Of a DNA stretch of 64,000 bases, positions 43,200-55,172 are shown piece by piece (the stretch's first letter is position 1; every line of letters begins with the position of its first letter). Under the pieces are notes generated by a model. That model saw only the letters and a list, made by a program, of their open reading frames with translations. It had not been told where the DNA came from and ran no database searches. A program made the position numbers and the translations under genes. The stretch is from Asterias rubens (lineage: Eukaryota; Echinodermata; Asteroidea; Forcipulatida; Asteriidae): NCBI RefSeq assembly GCF_902459465.1, contig NC_047063.1, forward strand, positions 18,689,685-18,753,684, written 5' to 3'.

Positions 43200-43690
43200 C
43201 TAATTCGTAAATACCTCGGACAGTTTCGCTATTCCTATTGGTGGAGAGCGCATCACTAGGGTGTGTATAAACCTTTGTTTATGACCAGTAAAAAGTGTTG
43301 AAACATGGGCGTGACACGCGAGCTTGCACCTGTGCTTATAAGACAGTTTCTTCATTCCTATTGGTCGGGAGCAACGGCCGGGACAGTTGTGCCACATCAC
43401 GCGATACGCGCGACGCGCACAGCATTCCCTTATAAGAAGTTGTTTACCCGAGGGCGGCGGAGGGCCTTACCATTTCATAGCTGTAGGGGGGTTGTGTTGA
43501 AAGAAATCATTGAACCAATATAATTTTTGCATTTATTTTCCTTTTTACCAAAAGTGTCGATGTTTTTTGACCCAAAAAGGTATTTATGAATGGGAATCAA
43601 AGTGTGTTGAATCGGTTTTCAACTAGTGGTTTAAACCCGCCGAGGCCTACCACTAGTTGAAAACCTCCTCACCACACACTGATTCCCTTG
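43200..43690. mobile_element. F6 foldback element, opposite orientation
   Basis: Contains TTCGCTATTCCTATTGGTGG, ACCAGTAAAAAGTGTTGAAA and GGTTTTCAACTAGTGG in reverse order to 9308-9880. It ends CACACACTGATTCCC. Confidence 0.7.
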
Positions 43691-44830
43691 AGATATGACC
43701 CATTCAAATTCGGTCGAGGCGGCCATTTTGTGCGCTTGTGAGACGTAAAAGGGGATTTTTGTGATAAGTTCCTACTTTGAAAGCTCATAATTTAGTTTTG
43801 TATGTACCAGCATAAAAACTGGCTCAGTAACGAGTAATGGGGAGCTGTTGATGGTTTACAACATTGTGAGAAACGGCTTCCTCTGAAGTGATGTAGTTTT
43901 TGAGTAAGAAGTAATTTTCACGAACTTGATTTCGAGACCTCAGATTTAGATTTTGAGGTTTTTGCTTTCATCACTACAGTTGAGCTCGACGACCAGTTGA
44001 GCTTACATTTTCACAGGTTTGTTATTTTATAACAAAAATACCCAAAATTGAATTACATCAATTCAAATTTCTCTTTGGAAGTTATATGCTATCACCAAGT
44101 TAAACAAAAACACTAAATTGAGAGGGATATTAATTAATTTTTATTAATTATTAATCTTCCACAATCTTTCATAACAAACGCTTTTTATAACCCCAAATCG
44201 CACAAATTTTAATTAAAAAACCCAATACATTTTGAAATGTCATCCTTTGTGCGTCATCGGCGTTACTTATCATTTCGTACTATAAGGTAAAAGCCGAGGG
44301 ACAATACAATAAGGATTAGCTAAAGTGATCAATATCGTTCGTAAATTCCACATTCAAGAAAATGCACGCAATTACATCATACGACCCCCCCCCCCCCCCC
44401 GCTTGTCTTTGATGTATAAATCCGAACGCTATAAGAAGCTTTTTCATTTTGCTATTCACGTGCGGAAAAAACAAGTCGTTTGTGTAACTACACAGGTTGT
44501 TATGGTTTTAATTATCTCCCGGAGAGTGCTCTTTCTGACACAAAAGAAGACTTAATTTACAAGAGAGCAAGGACACCGATTTCAATGCAATTATTGCAAA
44601 ATCATAACATCTCAATTGGACCGCTTTAATAAGTGAACCTTTAAAATAGCAACCGTTTGATGAGTGGATGCCACGCTCAAGGCAATCCAAAAAGGATGAT
44701 GCCATCACAGGTTTGTTATCATCTTAAACCAGGAAAAAGGGAAAATGTCATCACAACTTTAATTGCACAGTTCGAGACTTCATTTGCGCTACAGGGTTAC
44801 CATTCATCTTAAACCAGTCGCTGCTCGATT

Positions 44831-47800
44831 ATGTCCATCGTCAGATCTCAAGCAGACAACCTCAAACAATTTGGATACAACATCGACGTTTTTAGAGCAA
44901 ATGATGTAAAAATGAGAATCACGTGGAAAGTACTCATACTTGCGGCGATATCACTTGTAATTGGTACGTATAATATGCGAGTTTGCTGTATTTAAATTGT
45001 TTGTACCGTGTTAAATTTGCATCAGGGATAGAGTTTTCATTTTAGTTGTACCCATGTACACCGATGTGTGTAGCACTGATACTCGATACTTCCCCGAGTT
45101 CTGTGAACAAATTCACAGGCATATTACTCGGGTGGGATTCGAACCAACGACCTTTGCAATCCTATAGAGCCGTGTACCAACTGTATTTAGATTGTTGTTC
45201 CCGAATCTGAACCGTGTTGATCTTCATGCTGGTATTCAATCTTATAAAGACGGAATATGTGTTTGTTTTCTCTGGTTTTATTTGGCCTTGAATTGGTAAT
45301 TTCTCAAAATAATTGTTAGTATAAAAACTTACTTGGTAACGAGCAATGGATACCCACTGATTGTGAGAAACGGCTCCATCTGAAGTTACCTAGTGTTTGA
45401 GTTACTGAGTATACAGTGCTAACACACATCGGTGTATGGGTAAAAACCAATTCTTTATCCCCGATGCAAATTTAACATCTCTTATATCGTTGCGGTACCC
45501 CCTGCCAAAACATAGGATTGGAACTGCCACTAGCTACCGGGCAACCTCGGTAGTCTAGTTGGTAAGACACTGCTCTAGAATTGCAAGGGTCGTGGGTTCG
45601 CATCCCACCCGTGTAACATGCCTGTGATATATTTCCACAGGACTCGGGAAAGTATAACTGAGTATACAGTGCTAACACATATCGGTGTATGGGTAAAAAA
45701 CCAAAATTAATATTGTTTGAGAACGTGTTAAATTCTCACTTAAAAATTATCAATAGACTTCAGGTATGGAGCCCCTTTTCTACGCTGCTGAAAGCACACA
45801 CTTTGTCACCGACGGTGTTTTTTCTTTTATTGTATACTCCTGCAACTTTCACAGATTTGTTATGTTATGCATTTTATGCATTTAATGCATTTTATGCATT
45901 ATATTTTAATTCTTCTGACAAAATAATAAAACAAACAAAGGCCGTCCAGGAAAAAAAAAACCGTCATAAAAATATATGTACCCTTCCAGACGTAGCTCAT
46001 AAAAAGTTAAACACACATTAAAAACATTAAAATTGCAGTATTGAAACAAAAGATGGTAAGTAAAAAGCAATACACAAACGATAAATACACAAGAACTACC
46101 GTATAAAACATACCACATTAAAACTAAGCCCCTATTGTAAACAAATAAAAATAACATCAAGCAGAAACACCAAAACGCGATGAAATGGGGGGGGGGGGGT
46201 AGTAAAGTAATAAATAAATAATTTAAGGCAGTGGACACTATTGGTAATTGTCAAAGACTAGCCTTCACAGTTGGTGTATCTCATTATATGCATAAAATAA
46301 TGAACCTGTGAAAGTTTGAGCTCAATCGGTCATCGAACTTGCGAGATAATAATGAAAGAAGAAAACACCCTTGTCATACGAAGTTGTGTGCGTTCAGATG
46401 CTTGATTTGAGACCTCAAGTTCTAAATCTGAGGTCTCGAAATCAAATTCGTGGAAAATTACTTCTTTCTCGAAAACTATGGCACATCAGAGGGTGCCGTT
46501 TCTCACAATGTTTAATACCATCAACCTCTCGTCACCAAGAAAGGTTTTATGCTAATAATAATTTTGAGTAATTACCAATAGTGTCCATATAATAAAAAGA
46601 TCCTAAAAATGTGTACACGTCAAAATAAAACTGAAGGATTCACCACTGTGAAGCCAAGTACTGGTCCTTGACAATTACCAAAGGTGTCTAGTGCCATTAG
46701 GCCTAATTAAGATTCAAAACCAACAAACCGACTACCATAGTCACAACAAAAGCGCCAATTAAAGACGACCTTGTTTGCGTTTGAGCGCTAAAATTTTACA
46801 ATAATTCACCACAAGCCTTTCATTATTATCTGGCTCTTTGATGAACCATAATGTTTTTGAAGGTTAAGCTTAATTCCCAATAGTTTTCAACGAGAACACA
46901 AAAATAACGATGATTATTGAGCAAAGAAAAAGAAAACACAACTTGTTGTCTATTCTGCAGCTGCAGCAGGGTTATCTTTAAGATATTAAATCGTATTGGT
47001 TTATGCTACTCTCACACTTGGGCGAATATCTTGTGAGTACGAATGTTTGAAATTCGCGATGAATTCGCCCAAAAGTTGCGATTTGACAGTGAATATATTC
47101 TCTGTCGTCCTTAAACCTCTCCTTACCAATATCTTACGCATAATACGCACGCTTTACCAACAGTACCAATGGCTTACCAAATGCTTACGCAAATCGATGG
47201 CGAATTACCGTCTTCACAACAATCGCTGAATGTACGGAAGCGCTTCATATTGCCGCTCTCACAGAGTGGCGAATGTTCTTGTGAACATGAATATTTGAAC
47301 TGCGCGTAGAATTCGTCCAAAATGGCGGTTGGATAGTGAATATTTTCATCCCGGTCTCACCCCTCGATCGTCCTCGATCGGCCCTCTCTTACCAATATCT
47401 TAAAAATATATTACGAATACTTACCAACGCTTGCCAATGCCTTTGCGAACGTTGCAAACGCTTACGCACGCTTTACCATTGTTACCAATGCTTACGAAAA
47501 TCACGCCGAATGACCGTCTTCGCAACATTCGCTGAAACTAACAAACCGGTTTGTAAATTGAGCGATCTTCGTAAGGGGGTGGGAAATAATTTGTGAACGT
47601 TCTGAATTTGTTACCAACGCTTACGAAGACACGGCGAATGCTGCGAAGTTTGAGAGATTGTCAAATTTATTATGTCCTTCCGATAGCATATTCGCTAGCA
47701 TATTCGCCGTGTGAGAGCAGCATAAAGTGACCGATCTTCGTAAGGAGGTGGAGAATGACTTGTGAACGTAGTGAATTTGTGGCGAATGTTGCGAAGTTTG

Positions 47801-50800
47801 AGCGATATTGTTAAATATTTTCGTTCGTAAGCACATTCGCTAGCATTTATCCCTAGTGTGAGAGTAGCATTACATGGCGCTGCCAGAGAACAAAGCCCGG
47901 TTCATATGTACTTCCTTCGAATGCGAATGCGAAGCGAATTTGACCGTGAATATGACGTCACAACCCTCCTTTCGCACCGATATTCGCAAGTGAGTTGAGC
48001 AGAAATGAACGAAATGCTGCGTTATTCGTTGCGAATTTGTGTCGTCAACATTCGTATCGCATTCGCATTCGCAGGAAGTATGAACCGGGCTTTTAGGCGC
48101 AATTTTTGTTCTGCATACGAAATTGCCACTGTTGAATTTGTTTTGAAAAGGGGGATCCAAAAAAACCAAACCAGGAACATTTAAGGATGAAATTCTTTTG
48201 TAAAGCAAAACAAAATTGCTACCGGTGCGACCCCTTTTCTTCGTAATAAGTGTAACTTGGTTCTTTTGCGTTTATTACACAACCCACGGGATCTATAGCT
48301 TTATGTTCCACCCGAATGCTGCAAGTCAGTCTCAATATTTCAACTTCATTTATACGCAGATAATATATTGGTATCATCAGCAAGGGTGTGTGTGATAGGC
48401 ACAGAGCCAGATGGTGGGAAGGTACGGTTTGTTCTACCGCCGGGGGATCCATGTTCGTGTACTGAGCTAATATTGGGCGGACATAACGCCTACGCACAGC
48501 CTAGAAATGAGCCACCGGTTTATATAGATACACTGCCGATGGACGCTGAAGGACTCCGTAGAGAACTAGGTTGCACACCGATTTCCAAAGGTATGCAGCA
48601 TGCAGTAGGCCTATACGTTATTGCTTTTAGCGTCTGCACACTTTTTTTTGTAGGACCAGGGACCAAAAAACTGTTGCTTAACCATTGGTATACCAGCCTG
48701 AACATACAGCATTGCTGCGACTGGTCCCTGAGTAATGTCTTGATTAGCCAAGAAATTTGCTAAGCAAAATATTTTGCTTAAAGGGAAGGTACACGTTTGA
48801 TAATTGTCAAAGACCAGTGTCCTCACTTGGTGTATCCCGTCATAAGCATAAAATAACAAGCCTGTGAAAATTTGAGCTCAATTGGTCATCGGGAGTTGCA
48901 AAAAATGATGAAAGAAAAAACACCCTTGTTGGACGAATTTGTGTGCTTTTAGACAGGAATAAAAGACTTCTATCTAGAAGTCTTTTATTATTTTAGTGAG
49001 AAATGACCTCTTTCTCAAAAACTACGTTACTTCAGAGGGAGTCGTTTCCCAAAATGTTTTATACTACCAACAGCTCCCCAATGATGTTGTCAGTTTTTAA
49101 GTTAATATTTGTTTTGAGTAATTACCAAACGTGAACCTTCCCTTTAACCGTTTTATCAAACATGACTGTGAGCCATGGTCTTTTAAAACGATCGTTTTGT
49201 TCATGATGATAACCAAGTTCTGGTCAAGAAACAGCCTAGAGAAAAGTTTTGCGTTAGTTTCTCTATAAATTTTGCTGTTTTTAATTGCTCCTTGGGATTT
49301 TAATGTGTTTTTCATGTGTTGTGAAAGTAGTGCTTAACAACACATGCCTCTGGAAATTGAACCATTGGAACATTATACGGGCTGGTATAGTGGATTCAAT
49401 AGCGGACTTCCATAGCGGACTTCTTTCTGTCATGAAATTACTCCAAAACCCACATTTTCAAGAGGGCTATTAATTTGCGTGAATCAATGCATTCTGCTTC
49501 ACCACCATATTCATTTCAAAGCAAAGCCCTGACTTATTGAATGTACAAAATTAAGTCCGGAGTTTTCGTGTACGTACACGCCAGGGTAAGAGCAAGAAAT
49601 ATGTTTAAATTACTAATAATTATGGGGGATAAACTACAATCAGATAAAAAGAGTCGAAATGATTTCTGTTGAATTTAATCTCTGCGTCTTTATTGATTTA
49701 AAGAGCCACCGTATGCCAAATATTGGGATTGTCAGCAAATCATGGATGCCGGTCTTACAAACAGTGGTGTGTACAATATCACAATCAAAGAGGAACCGAT
49801 TGAGGTCTACTGTGACATGGAGACTCCCGATCACGGTTATGTGGTAATTAGCTTATTAATGCATTTCGCACAAGTTGTTTTAGAATGAAGTACGGCGCCG
49901 TAAAGGCACTGAACACTATTGTAATGACTCAAACTAATTGTTAGCATAAAAACGTCCTTGGTAACAAGCAATGGAGAGCTTGTGATAGTATAAAACACCA
50001 TGAGAAACTCTGAAGTAACGTCACTTTCGAGAAAGAAGTAATTTTCCAAGAATTAAATTGTGAGGTCCCGAAATCAAGCTTCTGAAAGCACACAACTTCG
50101 TGTGGCAAGGGTGTTTTTTTTTCTACCATTATTTTCTTGCAAATTCGATGACCAATTGAGGAGCCCTTATTTCCACAGGTTTGTCATTTCATGCATTATG
50201 GGATACACCAAAATGAGAATACTGGTCTTTGACAATTTCCAAAGGTGTCCTAATGTTTTACACGATCAACCTCTCCCCATTACTGGTTATACCAATTCAG
50301 GTTTTATGCTAATAATTATTTTGAGTAATAACCAATGGTGTCCACTGCCTTTAAACCTGTGCAATTTTAGGCTTATGTGAGTCAAGAGAAAATAGTGAAT
50401 AATTCACAATGCCCCGCATGTAAACACATTGTCCTATAGATTAAAACAACCAAAATCAGCTGTTTGTTTAAAAGACAAACTTAGATAATGCCTACAGTCT
50501 TCTCTTATTTGACTTAATTTGACGTATTTCACAGGAAAAACAATCTAGTATGAAATTTTAAACCGGCAGGCAGCACTATTATTATATGGGAGGCTATTTC
50601 AAATTATCGAACCATTATTGTTAAATAATTTGTTCTTTAATCTTCTTTTTAGGGTGAAAGGGGGGGGGGGTCCACCAACTTTACTATATCGTACTTCCCC
50701 CGTGTAAAGTTTCAAATCCTATTTATAACCGTAGGTCTTTCAAAGACGAATCAATGGTTCCGTGGACTTCGACAGAACTTGGTCGGAGTACGAGGCAGGT

Positions 50801-51768
50801 TTTGGGGACTTACACGGAGAGTTCTGGTGGGGGAATAAGAAGCTCCAATCGTTCACAGAACCAGCTAGCGAAGGGTGCGAGTTGGTTGTGGACCAGGAAA
50901 CACCCGCGGGGATTAGCTCTGTTCACTTTGCAGAGTTCAAAGTCATTGGTCCGATGTACGCCATTCATATTGGCAGACCCATGGGTAGTCATGGTATGTA
51001 GTGGGTTTTTTTCTCATCCTTGCTGTTAATTATAGAATAAAACACTGTAAGAAATGGCTCCCCCTGAAGTAACGACCGGAGTTTCTTTCATAATTCTCTT
51101 GCAACTTCGATGACCAAATGAGAATACTGGTCTTTGACAATATTACCAAAACAGTATATGCCTTTGATAAACTGCAATTCAGTCCCTCATTTAAAAAAAA
51201 TCATCGTCCTTTATGGGTTCGTTCATTTACGCGCCTCCCTTAAAATAAAATGTTCCCTTTCCCATCTCTGTCTTAAGGTAATGTTTTTGCATCAAGTAAC
51301 ATGAGCAACTTTTCTACGAGAGCTAGATCAGCTGATGTGAAGCCGAGTTCTTGCGTTGATGATCAGAATTCCCAGGGAGGTTGGTGGTACGGCAATTGTC
51401 ACGAGTTTAATTGTAACCTAAACGGTTTGTATATCACCAAGGCTAGAATGGAAAGTTCGTTGCTGCCGGGTTTGCAATGTCAGGAGCAAATTACAGGCAG
51501 TGAAATGAAGATGAGTCGAAAGGGTGTTAAGGCTGGTTTACGTGAATTGGTTACGCAAGGTGGTGACTACGAAAATCAGACTAATCAGGGTGAGAACCAG
51601 AATGATCAGGGTGATCAGGGTGGTGATGGCCAGGGTAATCAGGGCAGTGATCAGAGTGACCAGGGTGAGAACAATGGTGATCAGGGTAGTGATCAGGGTG
51701 ATAACCAGGGTGAGAACCAGCAGGGTGATCAGGGCAGTGAGGGTGACCAGGGTGAGAACGAACAGTGA
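44831..51768 (+). CDS. Membrane-anchored fibrinogen-related (FReD) protein with D/Q/G-rich repeat tail
   Basis: Five exons join in frame: 44831-44963, 48381-48590, 49704-49843, 50735-50993 and 51278-51768 (TGA), giving 410 aa. Residues 1-28 are polar. Residues about 29-50 ([14 protein letters not shown] and on) are hydrophobic and follow a basic stretch, so a type II signal-anchor is likely. Exon 2 (about 45-114) is a Pro/Gly-rich extracellular segment I cannot match. The FReD begins in exon 3 ([11 protein letters not shown], then EVYCDMET). It continues with [23 protein letters not shown], and [19 protein letters not shown] in exon 5. Family members such as ficolins, tachylectins and FIBCD1 bind acetylated sugars in innate recognition. 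The usual calcium loop (FSTxDxDND) reads FSTRARSAD, so binding may differ. The tail from about 342 is repeats of Asp-Gln-Gly, Gly-Glu-Asn and Gly-Ser-Asp. Exon 2 is the least certain exon; it is supported by phase (1,1) and an open frame. Confidence 0.8.
45035..45178 (-). repeat. tRNA-derived SINE in intron 1 of the FReD gene
   Basis: TGTACCCATGTACACCGATG ... GGGTGGGATTCGAACCAACG reads on the minus strand as B box plus tail of the same SINE as 45540-45708. Confidence 0.7.
45540..45708 (+). mobile_element. tRNA-derived SINE, complete head
   Basis: GGTAGTCTAGTTGGTAAGAC (A-box region) and GGGTCGTGGGTTCGCATCCC (B-box region) form a tRNA-like head. The tail is GACTCGGGAAAGTATAACTG ... ATCGGTGTATGGGTAAAAA. 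The acceptor stem is missing, so it is not a tRNA gene. Confidence 0.75.
46223..46588. mobile_element. F1 inverted-repeat element
   Basis: TTAAGGCAGTGGACACTATT to ACCAATAGTGTCCAT, with the central palindrome GAGACCTCAAGTT/CTGAGGTCTCGAA. It follows a run of G at 46187-46199. Confidence 0.85.
47000..47872. mobile_element. Foldback element with TGCTACTCTCACACT ends
   Basis: The left end ATGCTACTCTCACACTTGGG and the right end AGTGTGAGAGTAGCAT are inverted. Internal variants of the same end occur near 47253 and 47710. Internal GCGAAT, CTTACCAA and GCTTACG motifs repeat many times, suggesting a nested or expanded element. Confidence 0.7.
47890..48095. mobile_element. Short MITE with AAGCCCGGTTCATA ends
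   Basis: AAGCCCGGTTCATATGTACT and AAGTATGAACCGGGCTTTT are inverted ends. The next bases (GCGAATGCGAAGCGAAT against ATTCGTATCGCATTCGC) also pair. It lies in intron 1 of the FReD gene. Confidence 0.8.
48218..48330 (-). repeat. Internal fragment of the 34542-34950 SINE family
   Basis: CCCCTTTTCTTCGTAATAAG ... TTCTTTTGCGTTTATTACAC ... CACCCGAATGCT parallels the 34735-34825 segment. It lies just before exon 2 of the FReD gene. Confidence 0.55.
48778..49147. mobile_element. F3 inverted-repeat element
   Basis: TTAAAGGGAAGGTACACGTT to ACGTGAACCTTCCCTTTAA, with the central palindrome AGACTTCTATCTAGAAGTCT. It lies in intron 2 of the FReD gene. Confidence 0.9.
49900..50354. mobile_element. Composite F1 element, two partial copies
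   Basis: Starts GTAAAGGCACTGAACACTAT and reaches TTCCAAAGGTGTCC at 50250. A second F1 right half (CGATCAACCTCTCCCCATTA ... TCCACTGCCTTTAA) follows immediately, so two copies are fused. It lies in intron 3 of the FReD gene. Confidence 0.75.
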
Positions 51769-52110
51769 TATGCTCGGGCAGTGATCAGAGTGACCAGGAT
51801 GAGAACAAGGGTGATCAGGGTAGTGATCAGGGTGATAACCAGGGTGATACCAGCAGGGTGATCAGGGCAGTGAGGGTGACCAGGGTGAGAACGAACAGTG
51901 ATATGCTCGGGCAGTGATCAGAATGACCAGGGTGAGAACAAGGGTGATCAGGGTAGTGACCAGGGTTATAACCAGGGTGGTACCATCAGGGTGATCAGGG
52001 CTGTGAGGGTGACCAGGGTGAGAACGAACAATGACATGCTCAGGTCATTAGCGATCAGGGTTGTTTACATTTCAGGGTTATCAGAACGATGAGTGAATGA
52101 TCACAGGGTG
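51594..52110 (+). repeat. GATCAGGGT-type minisatellite with a 133-bp higher-order period, spanning the FReD stop codon
   Basis: Short GGTGATCAG/GGTGAGAACCAG units code for the FReD tail up to 51768, then continue past the stop to about 52110. A higher-order unit is visible: the string GAGAACGAACA recurs at 51754, 51887 and 52020, i.e. every 133 bp. The first two copies carry TGATATGCTCGGGCAGTGAT directly after it. Since 133 is not a multiple of 3, each copy shifts the reading frame. Confidence 0.85.
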
Positions 52111-52178
52111 AAAATATTGATCAGAAACAGTGATCATGGTGATAAGCACCGATCAGGGTAATAATATAATAGTGATCT

Positions 52179-52422
52179 GGGCCCAATTTCATGGCTCTGC
52201 TTACCGCCGAATTCTGCGCTTACGATCGCAATTCCCCGCTTACGTGCAAGCGCCGAATTTTTGCGCTAGCCTTGTAAGCGTAGAATGCCTAGTGAAGTCG
52301 CACGCGCAGAAGCCCAAATTCGCCGCTTAACCTATGAAATACGCTTGCCGTAAGCACAGAATTCCCTGCTTCCGTAGCGCCGATTCTGTGCTTACGGTAA
52401 GCAGAGCCATGAAATTGGGCCC
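52179..52422. mobile_element. F4-like inverted-repeat element, GC-rich variant
   Basis: GGGCCCAATTTCATGGCTCT to its complement; the arms carry GCTTACCGCCGAATTCTGCG and its partner. It is inserted at the end of the FReD 133-bp repeat zone. Confidence 0.85.
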
Positions 52423-52699
52423 AGGTGATAATACTTATCAGGCTCATAATACTTAGTGTAAGTAAAATAATGCCCCTTTAAAAATGAGTGAAACGTTTTG
52501 CAACAGCCGTATAGTAAGGAACAATGCGAATGAAAAAGTGTTTATCAACTATTTTCAAATTTTGCAGAATTCGCATACGGTTGTAGTTTTAGATGTATGT
52601 CAGAAAAATAATGTTCTTTTATGATACATTAGTGTACTTTTTTTAAATGGCAGGTTGAGCGTCTAATTGCTGATATTAATAAGGCAATAAAAGGGTATA

Positions 52700-53228
52700 G
52701 CGCCGAGTTCTTACACGTTCTAAAACGTCCGTTTAAAACCTTCCAGGGTTGTTGCCGTGCGCTAAAGGTCCTCGCCTTCGGCTTGGGTCTTTAAATCACA
52801 CGGCAATTCGACCCTGCCGACTTTAAACGGACGTTTAAGAACGAGTCACTACTCTTTTATTCCCATTCATAAATGCCGTTTTGTTAAAAAACGTTAAAAA
52901 AAACCAAAACAATTACAGACACTTTGACAATTGAAAATTTCAGGTTTGAAATATTTGTTTTCAAAAACTTTGTGAAGAGTCTGATGGCGTGCTGGGTTGT
53001 GTGTACGCGCGCGCTTAGAAACAGATTACGCGCGCGCTTAGAAATAGATAAGCACTGTTACTAAATAGCTATGAATTGCGTTCCGCGTGATAATCTTGCG
53101 CGCCTGACACGCGGAAGCCAGCCGGTCATAAACACTGGTCTTTATCAACCGTTTAAACACCCCCACGTGATGTGCTCTCCACCAATAGGAGTAGAGAAAC
53201 TGTCTGGGGTATTTATGAATGTTATATC
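52700..53228. mobile_element. F6-related foldback
   Basis: Inverted arms AACGTCCGTTTAAAACCTTC and GACTTTAAACGGACGTTTAA flank a short GC-rich hairpin (CCTCGCCTTCGGCTTGGG). F6 right-end sequence follows (CACCAATAGGAGTAGAGAAA, GTATTTATGAATG). Confidence 0.65.
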
Positions 53229-54183
53229 ATGTGTATGTTAACGGTATTTTAATCTTTGCCCAGTTTCACAAAGCTGTTCATCATTGAACACAATAACTGT
53301 CATTGGTTTCTTAATTAACAAATCTGGAAGAGGGGTTTTTAATTGGCTTGCTATTGCTCCAACTTCCACATAAATGGTGCCCTGAAGGGGACGTCAAACA
53401 CTTGACGTACATCGAGTGAAAATTGAATGCTTCAATCACATGCCGCAAAAGAAGACTTTCTTGCGTTTTTTTTTTTTTTAACTGTCTCAATTTGAGGAGA
53501 ATTCAGTTTCGCGCGAAACGAGACGTTTAAGTTGTGTGCCTTTGCCTAGATTGACAGGGAAATTACCCCAAACTAAAAAGATGATACAGGACTGATGTGT
53601 CAATGCCTAAACATTTAGGTTTTGTAAATGGTATAATTTTTTAATTAAAAAAATTCCTGCATCGTAAGTTTTTTTTTGTCAGAAACTAGGTTTAGGCCAA
53701 ACACGGCCGCTGAAGCATACAAAGTGGCTTGCCAAAAAAATATACCAAGGTTCTAACTAAATAACCAGTTTACATGTACAAATGAAACTGATATCCTGCT
53801 CAGTACGTTAAACAATTTTGTTTTGTTACTGGAATCCATGCTGGAATAAACTCAGCGGAAGTCGTTTGCGCTGTGTTTCTGCCTTCCTTTGCACATCCTG
53901 ATCCTATAATGGGTGAGTTCGTTTAGCTTCCCTGTGTCTACCCACGCGGTGCTCACTCGGGTGAGCCCCTGACAAGAGCTAAACTAACAATCACTCACCG
54001 CTCTGGTAGTGACGTCGTTTACCTGCTTATTGTTTGCTTGAGATTGTTTTCGGTTTGCTGCCCAAATAAGGGGTATATATATTTTTGTGCTCAGTTATTT
54101 TCGGTTTTACTGCCCAAATAAAGGGTATAATGAGTTGTGCTTGCTCAATGATTTTGAGAAGCCGTGGGGCAGAAAACAAACAA
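53229..54183. other. Intergenic stretch without recognised feature
   Basis: No ORF, RNA or clear repeat ends. Two similar short blocks (TTTTCGGTTTGCTGCCCAAATAAGGGGTATA and its near copy 60 bp on) at 54048-54130 are a small tandem duplication. Listed so the gap is described. Confidence 0.4.
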
Positions 54184-54576
54184 TTTAAAGGAACAAGTTG
54201 CCTTGGATCGGTCGAGTTGGTCTATAAAAAGCGTTTGTAACCGGTTGTTATAAAATGCATGTGGGTAGAAAGATGTTGTAAAAGTAGAATACAATAATCC
54301 ACACAAACATGCCTCGAAATTGCACGGTTTTCCTTTTACCTCGTCGACTAACACGGTCGGCCATTTATAGGAGTCAAACTTTTGACTCCCATAAAATGGC
54401 CGACCGTGTTAGTTCGCACAGTAAAAGGAAAACCACGCAATTTCAAGGCAAACTTGTGTGGATCATTGTATTCTACTTTTAAAACATCTTTCCAACCATA
54501 TGCATTTTATAAAAAACGGTTACAGACGCTTTTTATAGACCAACTCGTCCAATCCAAGGCAACGTGTTCCTTTAAT
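54184..54576. mobile_element. Long foldback element with TTTAAAGGAACA ends
   Basis: The left arm starts TTTAAAGGAACAAGTTGCCT and the right arm ends AAGGCAACGTGTTCCTTTAA. The arms of roughly 190 bp pair almost throughout. The centre is a strong hairpin around 54375 (GGAGTCAAACTTTTGACTCC). Confidence 0.9.
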
Positions 54577-55172
54577 GAAGATCAAAGTTATTTATATTTT
54601 AAAAGTAAACCCTTATACGATGTAGAAGGTTCTTACTCATTAAAAGACTAGTAAGTTTAACGAGAAATACACAGACAGTTTGTATTTGAAAAAAAAAAAA
54701 TGTAAAATAAAAAATAGCAAAAAAAGAAAGAAAAAAGGATGCAGCCTAAAAAAGGATGAGGGAGGGGACGATCAACTGGTATTTTTGTCTGTATGGCCTT
54801 ATACAGCGATTGTTATCTACCGTATGCTACGGGAACGTTATCATCATAATGCTATATGCCTAATGGTATTGGTACACACATACCGCTGCACAATATTGCA
54901 CCATCTAGACTATAGTCCAGATGATGCAATACCAATAAAATAATCACCATAAGCCACCGCCTTGAAAACTGACGTAAAACACATAATTATAATTAACATG
55001 TACGGTGTGTATACAGGCCTATGGGGGGGGGGGGGGGTCTTGACATGGTTACTTTAATTTTTAACATTGAACTATGGCATATGAATAATGCTATTCATTC
55101 ATCATATTGATACCTTACTGCTTGAGCAGTGCATTGAATGAATTAAATAATTGTTGAAATAAATGCAACTGT

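Noticed and set aside
45540-45620. A tRNA gene
   Set aside because: A- and B-box-like motifs are present but the acceptor and anticodon stems do not close, and the same sequence recurs with a SINE tail at several places.
47336-47596. 86-codon ORF with Cys-rich segments
   Set aside because: Produced by repeated GCTTACG/CTTACCAA motifs of a foldback element.
51524-51784. Arg/Val-rich 86-codon ORF as a separate gene
   Set aside because: It is a shifted frame of the FReD repeat tail, open because of the repeat composition.
54382-54651. 89-codon ORF
   Set aside because: It is the right arm of a foldback element; the opposite arm gives a matching ORF on the other strand.
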